The notes: generated by a model from the sequence alone, not told the origin. A stretch of DNA of 56,696 nt from an uncultured Pseudomonadota bacterium (GCA_937123825.1 CAKZKQ010000033.1:1-56696), one strand, 5' to 3'; positions 18,466 through 27,377 are shown, numbered from the stretch's first letter. Numbers and translations are program-made.

Positions 18466-19221
18466 TTAGCGTTCGGTGGTGTAGTCAAAGCCAAAGGGCA
18501 TGAAAATGCTCACGCCGCCGCCGACCATGACAAACTGGTTCAGTGTCGAGCCACTCTTGAGCTCGGCGAACATGAACCGATCCTTGACGTCCACAAAGAG
18601 CGCCAACCAACGGTTCATGAAGATCCGCATCTTGAAGCCGACCTCAAACGCGCCCGCACCCACCTCACCGCCGCTGTTGTCGGTGATGTGGTTGAGCAAG
18701 CCGCCGCCAAGATAGACCGACGCGTCGTAGTACACGATGGCGCGATCAAAAATGGCGAACTTGCCATAAAGCGGGACGTAGCCAAACTGAGCACCGCCAA
18801 AAAAGACCTGCTCGACCACTTCTGGGGCCGAGTTGGTCTTGTCCAGCACATCAAAGTACTCGTCGGTCACACCACCAAACTCGCCCAGGTCCATCCAACC
18901 AAACTCACCCGCGATCCAAAACTGCTCGCTGAGGTGGTAGGTCAACGTCCCGCCGATCTCAAACTGCTGAATGAGCGCGTCGTTGACCGTGGCGCTGAAC
19001 GACGGGGCCAATTCCACGCGGTTCTTGCGCAAGAAAGGCTTGCGCTGGAGCACAAAGATCTCGTCCTCAGAGCTGGGCTTGATCTGTGCCTCGACGCTGT
19101 TGTGGTTTCCGTCCCACAACACCGACGACAGCGACGCGATGAGCATCGCCGCCAGCAACACCCAGGGGCCACATTGCCGGGCCGCGCCGCGCGTCAGACG
19201 GCATTCAGAGCTCTGTGCCAT
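18466..19221 (-). CDS. Outer-membrane beta-barrel protein, myxobacterial OMP family (copy 1)
   Basis: A 251-residue exported barrel and paralogue of the next gene downstream. Both proteins begin the mature part with a charged stretch followed by V-L-Q-R-K-P or V-R-R-Q-L-L, then R-x-E-L-x-P and a T-x-N-D-x segment. Both have the Y-V-P-x-Y/F-G-K motif and a late amphipathic strand. The signal peptide (about residues 1-46) has a longer, Arg-containing n-region than usual. AAGGAG lies 4-5 nt before the ATG at 19221. As the first gene of the pair it probably carries the promoter in the 400 bp upstream. Role is inferred only from fold: an outer-membrane structural or transport protein. Confidence 0.75.
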   Translation of the reverse strand: MAQSSECRLTRGAARQCGPWVLLAAMLIASLSSVLWDGNHNSVEAQIKPSSEDEIFVLQRKPFLRKNRVELAPSFSATVNDALIQQFEIGGTLTYHLSEQFWIAGEFGWMDLGEFGGVTDEYFDVLDKTNSAPEVVEQVFFGGAQFGYVPLYGKFAIFDRAIVYYDASVYLGGGLLNHITDNSGGEVGAGAFEVGFKMRIFMNRWLALFVDVKDRFMFAELKSGSTLNQFVMVGGGVSIFMPFGFDYTTER

Positions 19222-19621
19222 GTCTCTCCTTCCGTCAGGGCTTCAAACATCCGCCCAACCCATACAAACGCCTGCGCATCCGATGGACCCCTTGTGGGCC
19301 ACCGCGCTGCGCCTCCAGCCAGGGCAGACGACATGTGAAAATACCAGAAAGCCAGCCGCAACGCGCCCATGCCAGCAACACTCTCACGAACTTCAAGGTG
19401 CAAAAGGATTCTGGACGCTTTGCAGTACCAACAGTGGGTTTAGCACACGCAACGGCGCCAACGCAATGTTTCAACCCCCCCCGAAGCCACCCAAACACCG
19501 CGACACCCACCACAGCCCCCAAAAACAACAAAACTCGCCGAGCGCTTTGTGCGCGGGGCGAGCCGGGAGCAAGCGGCCAGAGGCCCAGCGATGGTGCGCT
19601 GGGACCCTGGGTGAGGATTGT
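19222..19621. other. Intergenic C/A-rich stretch between the barrel operon and ftsY
   Basis: 400 bp without a credible gene. The plus strand is again C/A-rich. It contains the ftsY terminator at 19534-19562 and should contain the promoter of the barrel pair. No RNA gene or repeat was recognised. Confidence 0.5.
19520..19562 (-). terminator. Intrinsic terminator of ftsY
   Basis: On the minus strand CTCGCC (19562-19557) pairs with GGCGAG (19539-19534), with an inner GCGC/GCGC extension around a 5-nt loop. This is followed by TTTTGTTGTTTTTG. It lies about 60 bp beyond the ftsY stop. Confidence 0.75.
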
Positions 19622-21946
19622 TCACATAAAGAGCGCCTCGACAAACTCCTGGGCGTCAAAGGGCCGCAGATCGTAGACCCCCTCGCCGATGCCGATGTAG
19701 CGCACTGGCACCTTGAGTTCGCGGCTGATGCCGATGATCACGCCGCCTTTGGCCGTGCCGTCGAGCTTGGTCAAGACCAACCCCGTGATGTCCACCACCT
19801 CCTGGAAGAGGCGCGCCTGCTGGACCGCCATGCGGCCGGTGTTGGCGTCGAGGACCAGGAGCGTCTCGTGCGGGGCACCATCAAGGACCTTGCCGGCCAC
19901 GCGGCCGATCTTCTCAAGCTCCTTCATCAGGTTCTTCTTGTTGGTCAGGCGCCCGGCGGTGTCGCAGATGACCACGTCAAACTCTTCGTTGATGCCGCGC
20001 TCAATGCCCGAGTAGATCACCGAGGCCGGGTCGGCCTTGTCGGCCCCCGTGTGCACCTCAAGGTTGGTGCGCGCGCCCCACTCCTCAAGCTGCTCAGTGG
20101 CCGCCGCGCGGAAGGTGTCGCCTGCGACCATCAGCACGCTGTGGCCCGCGTCGGTGAAGCGCATCGCCAGCTTGCCGATCGTGGTCGTCTTGCCCACGCC
20201 GTTGACGCCCACAACCAGAAGCACAAAGGGCTGACCGGGCTTGGAGTCGATCTTGAGCGGGCTTTCGTACTCGGTCAGCATCGTCTCGGTCGTCTCGCGG
20301 ATGTACTGCCAGACGCGCTTGGGATCGGTGACTGAGTTCTCGTCCATGTCAGTGCGGACGCGGTTGAGGAGATACTCCACACTCTTGGCGCCGATGTCCG
20401 AGGTGTAGAGCACCTCTTCGAGCTCGTCCATGAGATCTTCGTCGATCTCGGACTGGTTCTTGAAGAGCTGGCCCAGGCGAGAAATAAACCCGCCACGGGT
20501 CTTCTGCAGTCCGTCTGCCAGGGACTTGCGGTCGGTGCTGGGCTCGCGGCTGCGCTGCGAGCGTGGCAGGCTCTCCGGCAGCGCCTTCTTGGGCCGCTTG
20601 GGCTCGGCTTTTTTGGTCTTCTTGGGCTTGGCAGGCTCTTCTTTGGCCGCTTCAGCGTCTTTCTTGGGCTTGGCGGCCTCTTTGACCTCGGGCGCTTTGG
20701 CTTCGGTCTTGGCTTCGGCCTTGGGCTCCTCGGCAGCAGCCTTGGGTTCTTCTTTGGGCTCGGCGGGCTCCTTGGCGGCGGGCTTGGCGGGCTCCTCTTT
20801 GGGCTCGGCCTGTGCCTTGGGCTCTTCTTTGGCCGCCTCGGGCTCGGCAGCTTCAGGCTCGGCAGCTTCAGACTCGGCCGCCTCGGGCTCGGCGGCCTCA
20901 TCGCCGCTGGCCTCCACGGCCTCCTGAATCGCCCCAAGAGAGTCGCTCAGCGAGGCGCCCAGATCATCGGCGCCGCTGAGATCAAAGTTCCCAAAGTCCA
21001 TGTCGCCCCAACCGGAGTCGACATCGTCGGCGCCAAGCGACAGGCCATCGAGGGGACTGGGGACATCGTCATTGTCCCCCGCCACATCAGCGGCGCTGGG
21101 GGCTTCATCCTCTTGCGCTTCCTGACCGGCTTCATCTGCTGGTTCGGCGTCCGCTTTGGCGTCCGCTTCTTCGGTGGCCGCTTCTTCGTTTTGGGCATCG
21201 GCCCCTTCGGCAACGGCCTCGCCGCCTTCAGCGGCTACCGCCTGCGCCTCATCGGACTGAGCGCCCTCATCTGCGGCGTCTTCCGATGCGGCCTGTGCCT
21301 GCTCGGCGTCGCTGGCGTCGGCGGCAGCCTCCTCGGTAGCGGCCTCTTCAGTTGCGGCCTCGCTGGCAGCAGCTTCATCGGCGGTGGACCCATCGTCAGC
21401 CGCGTCGTCGTCTGAGGACTCTTGCTGCGCCTCGGCGGCCTCCTCTTCGGCCATCTTGGCTTGCTGCTGGCGTTTGACGCGGTGCGAGTTGCGCTTGCGC
21501 AGCTCTTCCCTGGCCTCTTCATAGGTCTTCTCGACCTTCTCCATCTTCTTTTGCTTGATGGTGGCCAGACTGTCGTCGTCTTCAATCGTCGACGCCTCTT
21601 TGACGACCTGGCGCTTCTCCAGGATGTCCTTGGAGGGTCGATCGTCGGACGCATCCGCGCCGGGCTTGTCGCCCGTGCGGGTCTTGGGCGGCGCGGGCTC
21701 ATCGGGCTGCGTGTCGGCGGGCGTCGCGCGGAAGCTGCGCCAGGCCACGATGACGGCCACGAGCACCGCCACCGCCACCGCCACGATCACCAGCACGTTG
21801 GGCCCTTCGCCCGTCGGCGCCACATCCTTGGGACCACCATCGGCCCCCGTCGCCGTGCCAGTCTCTCCACCAGACTGCACTTGCAGCGCCTCGCCCGGGA
21901 GGTTCAACTCCGGATGCTCCAACAACCACTGCGACAAATCCGACAT
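19622..21946 (-). CDS. ftsY: Signal recognition particle receptor FtsY with enlarged acidic A domain
   Basis: A 774-residue SRP receptor GTPase that docks SRP-ribosome complexes at the inner membrane. One TM segment lies at about residues 47-66. A long Ala/Glu/Lys/Pro-rich A domain follows, to about residue 450, with tandem E-P-E-A-A-type repeats. The NG domain fills the last 310 residues. GTPase motifs are intact: G-V-N-G-V-G-K-T-T (G1), D-T-F-R-A-A-A (G2), D-T-A-G-R (G3) and T-K-L-D-G-T-A-K-G-G (G4/G5). The E. coli protein is 497 residues, so the excess is in the A domain. The start at 21946 (MSDLSQWLLE) is chosen because GAGGAG lies 6 nt upstream; longer in-frame starts lack a site. Expressed from its own promoter region, with a terminator at 19520-19562. 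Confidence 0.95.
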   Translation of the reverse strand: MSDLSQWLLEHPELNLPGEALQVQSGGETGTATGADGGPKDVAPTGEGPNVLVIVAVAVAVLVAVIVAWRSFRATPADTQPDEPAPPKTRTGDKPGADASDDRPSKDILEKRQVVKEASTIEDDDSLATIKQKKMEKVEKTYEEAREELRKRNSHRVKRQQQAKMAEEEAAEAQQESSDDDAADDGSTADEAAASEAATEEAATEEAAADASDAEQAQAASEDAADEGAQSDEAQAVAAEGGEAVAEGADAQNEEAATEEADAKADAEPADEAGQEAQEDEAPSAADVAGDNDDVPSPLDGLSLGADDVDSGWGDMDFGNFDLSGADDLGASLSDSLGAIQEAVEASGDEAAEPEAAESEAAEPEAAEPEAAKEEPKAQAEPKEEPAKPAAKEPAEPKEEPKAAAEEPKAEAKTEAKAPEVKEAAKPKKDAEAAKEEPAKPKKTKKAEPKRPKKALPESLPRSQRSREPSTDRKSLADGLQKTRGGFISRLGQLFKNQSEIDEDLMDELEEVLYTSDIGAKSVEYLLNRVRTDMDENSVTDPKRVWQYIRETTETMLTEYESPLKIDSKPGQPFVLLVVGVNGVGKTTTIGKLAMRFTDAGHSVLMVAGDTFRAAATEQLEEWGARTNLEVHTGADKADPASVIYSGIERGINEEFDVVICDTAGRLTNKKNLMKELEKIGRVAGKVLDGAPHETLLVLDANTGRMAVQQARLFQEVVDITGLVLTKLDGTAKGGVIIGISRELKVPVRYIGIGEGVYDLRPFDAQEFVEALFM
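20841..20900 (-). repeat. Four 15-bp tandem repeats inside ftsY
   Basis: Four consecutive 15-bp units (20841-20855, 20856-20870, 20871-20885, 20886-20900) of the type GGCTCGGCAGCTTCA on the plus strand; the first two are identical. They encode E-P-E-A-A/E-S-E-A-A units of the A domain. Unit length is a multiple of three, so copy-number change keeps the frame. Confidence 0.85.
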
Positions 21947-22390
21947 CAGGTGCTCCTCAATCATTGAAACGCCAGGCCCGCGCCGCCTCATGTTACGGCA
22001 ACACGGCCTTGGCCAACAACGCATCTGCGCGTTGTCTTAACTCAAACAGACACCGGCACAGAATGACCCGCGCTTTTGTGGCCATATATAACCCACGGTC
22101 GGCAAATAGCCAACGAAGCGCCGCGATCACGCCGCAGGAGCCTGCTTTTGAGGCCCCAAACCGCCACATCGCACCAGCGAGCCGCTCACCGCAGCCAATT
22201 GCGCACTGGTGACATCACTGACACGTTCAAATCAAACGGGCTGTTCTGACAAAACCCAGGGGGAACATCGGCAGCGCGGCGCTGGAGTCAAGTCTCAAGA
22301 AAAACCAAAGGCAGGCCGCCCCGCAATGGAGCCAGACCTGCCCGACAAAGACCGCCCCGACGCCGTCAATGACCGCGTCGGCATGAGCGC
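21947..22390. other. Intergenic region upstream of ftsY
   Basis: About 440 bp between the ftsY start and the stop of the exported Lys-tail protein. It holds a candidate ftsY promoter at 22085-22113. No gene, RNA or clear terminator was recognised in the remainder. Confidence 0.5.
22085..22113 (-). promoter_or_regulatory. Candidate sigma-70-type promoter for ftsY
   Basis: Minus strand: TTGGCT (22113-22108), 17-nt spacer, TATATA (22090-22085), 139 bp upstream of the ftsY ATG. Each box matches consensus at four of six positions. It is the most AT-rich spot of the region. Confidence 0.3.
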
Positions 22391-23359
22391 TCAGTAAATG
22401 ATGAGATCCTTGCTCTTCTTGGGTTTGGCCTTCGGCTTGGCCTTGCGGCGCTTGGCCTTCTTGGCCTTCTTGGTCGCCTCGTCGGGCAGATCCGCGTCCG
22501 CGTCGGCCGCCTTCTCCTCAAAACCAACGCGCTTCATCTCGCGATCCTCGCGCATGCCGCGCGACAGATCCACCTCGGTGCGATCGCCCGTGATGCTGTC
22601 GACGATGTCGTCGTTGACGGCAAAGCTGTCGTCTTCCTGAATGTCGTCCACCAGGTTGCTGACCGACGCCTCGTCGCGGGGGTTCTTGGTGTAGGCCTTG
22701 CGCACGTGCTTGAGGCGCTCGGCGGTCTTCAGATCCGAAAAGACCATGGTGAAGGTCCCAAAGAACTCGCTCTTGTTCTCGATGCGCAGCTCCGTGGCCT
22801 CATCGCGCCACACCGCACGGGCCAGCTCCTCGCGATCGTACTCCGTCTCGTTGGGCTCGCCGTACTTGCGACTGACCTGCTCGATGAACGCCTCAAAGCC
22901 GATGCCTTGGATGTAATCGCTGTGGTAGGCGATGATCAGCTTCCAGAACTTGTCGTCCGCAAAGAGAAAATACTTCTGCGAGTAATCATCCTGGGCCACC
23001 AGGAGCGACTCGCCGTTGTTTTTCTCAAACTCACCGGCGATCACCGACACTTCATAACCCGTGCGGCCACTGCCAGAGAGTTTCTTGAAGCTCTCCTCAA
23101 TCCGCTCAAACTCGGCCATCTTGCGCTTGCGCAAGGTTTCCTTCTTCAAGGTGTCGCGCTCACCGGCGCTGATCTCCTTGAACTCCTCCTGCTTTTGCTT
23201 CTTGAAGTGGGAGAGCACAGCCTTGCTCGAAGAGTTCCACTCCAAACCACGAAGCACCGCATCAAGGCCCGAGTTGTCCTGCGCCCAGGCCGATGAACCA
23301 AGCCACACCATTCCAAGCAGGAACACGCTCAACAACGACGCAATTCGCCAGGTTTTCAT
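22391..23359 (-). CDS. Exported protein of unknown function with Lys-rich tail
   Basis: A 322-residue protein with a signal peptide (MKTWRIASLLSVFLLG..., cleavage near S-A-W-A-Q). The mature part starts with a highly charged helical stretch (about residues 45-100), then a mixed alpha/beta region with aromatic-rich patches (Y-F-L-F-A-D-D-K-F-W-K-L, about 130-145). An acidic linker follows, and finally about 30 residues dominated by Lys, Ala and Pro, ending D-L-I-I-Y. I do not recognise the family. The ATG at 23359 is preferred to the upstream in-frame TTG because it starts a standard signal peptide and has AGGGG about 10 nt upstream. It is divergent from the coiled-coil gene at 23716. The basic tail could bind envelope polyanions (inference). 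Confidence 0.7.
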   Translation of the reverse strand: MKTWRIASLLSVFLLGMVWLGSSAWAQDNSGLDAVLRGLEWNSSSKAVLSHFKKQKQEEFKEISAGERDTLKKETLRKRKMAEFERIEESFKKLSGSGRTGYEVSVIAGEFEKNNGESLLVAQDDYSQKYFLFADDKFWKLIIAYHSDYIQGIGFEAFIEQVSRKYGEPNETEYDREELARAVWRDEATELRIENKSEFFGTFTMVFSDLKTAERLKHVRKAYTKNPRDEASVSNLVDDIQEDDSFAVNDDIVDSITGDRTEVDLSRGMREDREMKRVGFEEKAADADADLPDEATKKAKKAKRRKAKPKAKPKKSKDLIIY

Positions 23360-23715
23360 GACGATGACACCCCTGAATCTCAAATCCTAACCACGCGGCC
23401 AGCCGCCGCTCTCTTCGCCCAAGATCACAACCCCCACAAACCGGTCTTTTCTTCCACGACTCGAAGTGGTTGGTCTTGGCCCGAATTCTAGCAGAACCAC
23501 AACCACCGACACAACACCACACCAGACCCCATAAATCACAGTGTTGATCAAACTGGCGCCCCTGGTCTGCGTTGCGCGGGCATACCGAAACGTATATGCT
23601 GTGTTGTCAAAACAATTTAATGATGGTGCACACCACGCAGGCGTGCGCCTGAAACCTCTATTGACGGCCCCACTGCAGCCGGAAAACCATGACGCCCCAC
23701 AGGCGCGCAAGGTCC
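23360..23715. other. Divergent intergenic region
   Basis: About 355 bp between two divergently transcribed exported-protein genes, so it should carry two promoters. An exact TTGACA is present on the minus strand at 23610-23605, but no good -10 box lies at the right distance. No RNA gene was recognised. Confidence 0.45.
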
Positions 23716-24555
23716 ATGAGAATCACCAAGCCCAGACACCGCACGCTCTTGCTCATCGCCGCCATCCCCGCCGCTGTGGCGCTGACGCTCGTTGCCCACA
23801 ACCAACGCGCCAACGCGCAGTCGGGCGAATGGGAGGACTGGAGCCAGTCTCGATACCACTGGGAGATCGACCGCGAAGCCGTCCTCAACGAGCGCGACCG
23901 AAACAATGCCGTTCGCCTTGAGTTGGGCCTGGTCGCCAGCGAACTCCAGGATGAAAACGCGGGCCTGAGCAAAGACGATCGCCGCCGCCGCAGAGGCGGC
24001 GCACGCCCCGCCGCAGTCGCGCCCGCCCCCGTCCGTCCCGCTCCCACCGCGCGCCCCAGCCGCGCCGACGATCGACGCGACACAGAGCGCCGGGAGATGG
24101 AGCGCCGACGCCGCGACGAAGACGCCCGGCGACGGGCCGAAGAGGCTCGCCGTCGCGACGAAGATGCTCGCCTGGCCGCCGAGGCGAGGCGGCGCGAAGA
24201 CGACGCCCGCGCCGCCCGTGAGGCACGCGAGGCCGAAGCACGGCGCAAACGCGAAGACGCCGCCGCCGAGCGCCGCCGCCGCGAAGAAGACGCCCGCGCC
24301 GCCCGCGAAGCCGACCGCCGTCGTCGTGAAGACGCCGCGCGCATCGCCGCCGAAGAGCGCCGCGCCGAAAAAGAACGCCGCGAACTCGAAGCCCGTCAGG
24401 CCAGAGAGCGCGAAGACGCCGAACGCCGTCGCAAAGAAGCCGAGGCCCGCAAAGCCCGAGAACTCGAAGAGCGCCTCCTTAAAGAACAAACCAACGATCG
24501 CGGACAGGTCGTCGATGATGAACTCGACGAGCTGCTCGACGAGGAGCTGGACTGA
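23716..24555 (+). CDS. Exported Arg/Glu/Ala-rich coiled-coil protein (TolA-like composition)
   Basis: A 279-residue protein with an N-terminal signal or anchor segment (MRITKPRHRTLLLIAAIP..., possible cleavage at A-N-A-Q). A short W-containing segment follows (E-W-E-D-W-S-Q-S-R-Y-H-W), then a Pro/Ala linker. From about residue 115 to 255 is a continuous charged helix of R-R-R-x-E-D-A-R-A-A-R-E-A type, as in TolA stalks. It ends with an acidic D-D-E-L-D-E-L-L-D-E-E-L-D motif. No enzymatic domain is visible. An ATG at 23689 would add nine residues. The stop TGA overlaps the next gene's ATG (TGATG at 24553-24557), showing translational coupling with the zinc-ribbon ATPase. The role is probably structural or spanning in the envelope (inference). 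Confidence 0.72.
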   Translation: MRITKPRHRTLLLIAAIPAAVALTLVAHNQRANAQSGEWEDWSQSRYHWEIDREAVLNERDRNNAVRLELGLVASELQDENAGLSKDDRRRRRGGARPAAVAPAPVRPAPTARPSRADDRRDTERREMERRRRDEDARRRAEEARRRDEDARLAAEARRREDDARAAREAREAEARRKREDAAAERRRREEDARAAREADRRRREDAARIAAEERRAEKERRELEARQAREREDAERRRKEAEARKARELEERLLKEQTNDRGQVVDDELDELLDEELD

Positions 24556-27341
24556 TGCAGGATGTCGACCCGGCGCCAGCGACCCGCGTCTGCTCAAGCT
24601 GTGGTCTGCTCAACGCCGCCTCTTGTGACTACTGCTCGGCCTGCGGCACCCCGCTGCTCAATATGGCCGAAAACACGCAGGTCAAAGACGCGGCCCTCTC
24701 TCCAGTGACCAAAACCCGCTGGAGAGTCTACGGCGTCGAAACCGACATCTTTGGCCGCGACGATGATTTGGCCGTCCTGGCCCGCGCACTCCACAGCGCC
24801 GTCTCACAACAAAGCGCACAACTGCTGCTCTTGCACGGCCCCGAAGGGATCGGCAAGACGCGCCTGGTCAGCGCCTTCAACACACAACTCCACCAACACA
24901 ACGACGACGCACACCTCGTCAGCGCCGCTTGCCGCATCCTCGGCGGGCCGCCCTACGCCGTCCTGGGGCGGCTGATCAAAGGGCGCTTCTACATCCCAGA
25001 GAAGGCGCCCCCTGAGCTTGCCCGACAGAAACTCCTTGAGGGCATCCGCGCCACCATGCGCAACCCCCTGGCCGACGAAGTCACCCACATGGTCGACTAT
25101 CTCATTGGCCTGCCCTTCCCCGACAGCCCACTCTACGCACGCTTCAACAACGACCCTGGGCGACTGGTGGAGCGGGCCCGTGGGGCTTTGCGCAACCTCC
25201 TTGAGCGCGACGCGCAGCGCGGACCACTGGTCTTTGTCCTCGAAGACACCCACCTGGCAGACGATGAAACCCTGGAGCTGCTGCGCTACCTCCATGAACA
25301 CCTCTCAACCAGCCCGCTGCTCTTCATCTGCCTGGCGCAGCCCGAACTGGCCCAGCGCGCCCCCTGGCTCTTTGAGCCCGGCTCAAGGCGCCACGCGCAC
25401 CGCCTGGGCGCCCTCTCTGATGAAGACGTCCGCGCCCTGACCAGCGACATCCTTCGACGCGTCTCAAAGATCCCCGAAGCCCTCCATGACGTGGTGCAGG
25501 CGCACGCCTTTGGCAACCCCATGAGCGTCGAGGGCATCATCCGTGTTCTCATTGACCAGGGCGCCATCGACACCCGAGGCAACACCTGGACCATCAACGG
25601 CGCGCGGCTGCCCGAGATCGAACTGCCCAACAGCATCGCTGGCATTGTCCGCGCTCGACTCGACGGCCTCACCCACACCGAACGCAACATTCTTGAGCGC
25701 GCCGCCCTGATCGGACAGACCTTCTGGGCCGAAGGCATCCAACTCCTTGAGCGCCTCCACCACCAACGCGTCCCCGAAGACAGCGCCGTGTGGCCTGGGC
25801 AAAGCAGCGAGGATCGCGTCCTCGAGTTGCTCAAGGTCCTGCACCGCAAAGACATGATCCGGCGCCGCCAGAGCGACTCCCTCTTGCCCGACCAACGCGA
25901 GTTTGTCTTCAAACACCACATCGAACGACAGATCATCTACGAGAACATCGACCCCGAGCTGCGCAAGCGCTACCACCTGCTCGTGGCCCAGTGGCTGGGC
26001 GCCGTCACCAACGCCGCCGGACTCAGAGAGCGCTTCCTGGAGGAGATCGGCCACCACTACGAACAAGGCCTGCACCTGAGCCACGCCGCCAAAGCCTACA
26101 TTGAGGCCGGGCGACTGGCCGCCGAGCAATACCGCAATCAGAGCGCCGTGCACCTCTTTGAGCGCGCGCTGGCGTTTTTGGGCGAGCGCGATCTTCCGCA
26201 CCATACCGAAGTGCTCATGGATTTGGGCGCGGTTTTGGAGTTGACCGGCGAGCCTGAGCGCGCGCTCGACTTCCACGAAGAGCTCTTGCAGGCCGCCTGG
26301 CTCCTGGGGGACCGCAACAAGCTGGCCGACGCCTACAACCGCCTGGGGCGCTCCCACCGCACGCTGGGCAACTTTGACCGCGCTCTGAACAACCTCAACC
26401 GCGCCCTGGCCCTCTTTGAGCACACCGGCAACCCACAGGGAGAGTCGGCGGTGCTGGCAGACATCGGCATGGTCCACTTTGTCTGCGGTGCCTACAAAGA
26501 GGCCCAAAGCTGCTACCAGCGCTCGCTGGAGCTTCAACAACAAGAGGGCGATCCGGTGGCCGAGGCACTGACGCTCAACCGCCTTGGCTCCGTCAAACTG
26601 CGCAGCGGCCACACCAAAGAGGCGCTGGTGCTCTTTCGCCAGGCGCTGGATCTGCGCCGCAACAGCGACGACAGGCGCGGCGTGGCTGAATCGCTCAACA
26701 ACCTGGCCGTGCTCTGCCAGGAGCGCGGCGATCTGGCCCAGGCCGAAGCCCTCTTTCAGGAAGCCCAGACCATCGCCCAGGAGATCGGCGACCGCATCAT
26801 GCTGGTCATCACCCAGAACAACGCCGCCGAAATCCATCTGGAGCGAGGCCAACACCAAAGCGCACAGACGCTCCTTGAGGACACCATCGCGCTGACCCGG
26901 GAGATCGGCGAGCGGCGCGTGCATTTTCATGCGCTGTGCAACCTCTCACGGGCGCAGTTGGGCCAGGGGCGGCTGACGGCGGCCCTCAAGACCGCGGCCC
27001 AGGCCCGACGCATGGCCGAGCAGCTCGACGCGCCGGTCCTGGTCGCGCTGGCGCTGCACGCACAGGGCGACATCCACGCCGAGGCTGTCCACCAACGCCT
27101 CTCGGGCGACCACATGGTCCAGGCCGAAGACGCCTTCCGCCAGAGCATCAAACTCCTGACCGACATCGGCGATGAAGCCGAGCTGGGGCGCGTCTTGTCG
27201 GCCTACGGCGAGTTCCTGATGCGCCAGGGCCTGTCCATCCAAGGACGCAAACGTCTGGAGATGGCCAAATCCATATTCTCGCGCCTGGAGATGAGGCGCG
27301 TGCTCCAAGACACCGAATCCACCATGACCGTCTTGGAGTAG
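24555..27341 (+). CDS. Zinc-ribbon / AAA-type ATPase / TPR protein (STAND-like)
   Basis: A 928-residue cytosolic protein. The N-terminus carries a zinc-ribbon-like cysteine set (C13-x2-C16, C24-x2-C27-x2-C30). A P-loop NTPase of the AAA_16/MalT-like type covers about residues 65-450. Its Walker A is G-P-E-G-I-G-K-T (95-102), and Walker B is L-V-F-V-L-E-D near 228. An R-A-R-L-D-G-L segment marks the winged-helix part. The remaining about 420 residues are TPRs with the classic A-x-x-x-L-x-x-L-G-x-V pattern. Such proteins act as signal-gated ATP switches; the fold is known, the input and output here are not. There is no C-terminal HTH. It is translationally coupled to the exported coiled-coil protein. 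A 9-bp tandem repeat straddles its stop codon. Confidence 0.85.
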   Translation: MQDVDPAPATRVCSSCGLLNAASCDYCSACGTPLLNMAENTQVKDAALSPVTKTRWRVYGVETDIFGRDDDLAVLARALHSAVSQQSAQLLLLHGPEGIGKTRLVSAFNTQLHQHNDDAHLVSAACRILGGPPYAVLGRLIKGRFYIPEKAPPELARQKLLEGIRATMRNPLADEVTHMVDYLIGLPFPDSPLYARFNNDPGRLVERARGALRNLLERDAQRGPLVFVLEDTHLADDETLELLRYLHEHLSTSPLLFICLAQPELAQRAPWLFEPGSRRHAHRLGALSDEDVRALTSDILRRVSKIPEALHDVVQAHAFGNPMSVEGIIRVLIDQGAIDTRGNTWTINGARLPEIELPNSIAGIVRARLDGLTHTERNILERAALIGQTFWAEGIQLLERLHHQRVPEDSAVWPGQSSEDRVLELLKVLHRKDMIRRRQSDSLLPDQREFVFKHHIERQIIYENIDPELRKRYHLLVAQWLGAVTNAAGLRERFLEEIGHHYEQGLHLSHAAKAYIEAGRLAAEQYRNQSAVHLFERALAFLGERDLPHHTEVLMDLGAVLELTGEPERALDFHEELLQAAWLLGDRNKLADAYNRLGRSHRTLGNFDRALNNLNRALALFEHTGNPQGESAVLADIGMVHFVCGAYKEAQSCYQRSLELQQQEGDPVAEALTLNRLGSVKLRSGHTKEALVLFRQALDLRRNSDDRRGVAESLNNLAVLCQERGDLAQAEALFQEAQTIAQEIGDRIMLVITQNNAAEIHLERGQHQSAQTLLEDTIALTREIGERRVHFHALCNLSRAQLGQGRLTAALKTAAQARRMAEQLDAPVLVALALHAQGDIHAEAVHQRLSGDHMVQAEDAFRQSIKLLTDIGDEAELGRVLSAYGEFLMRQGLSIQGRKRLEMAKSIFSRLEMRRVLQDTESTMTVLE

Positions 27342-27377
27342 TTGGAGTAGTTGGAGCAGTTGAAGCAGTAGGAATAG
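27333..27377 (+). repeat. 9-bp tandem repeat straddling a stop codon
   Basis: Five 9-bp units starting at 27333: TTGGAGTAG, TTGGAGTAG, TTGGAGCAG, TTGAAGCAG, TAGGAATAG. The first unit contains the last sense codons and the TAG stop of the ATPase gene. The units are in frame with it, so the second unit supplies another in-frame TAG. Confidence 0.85.
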
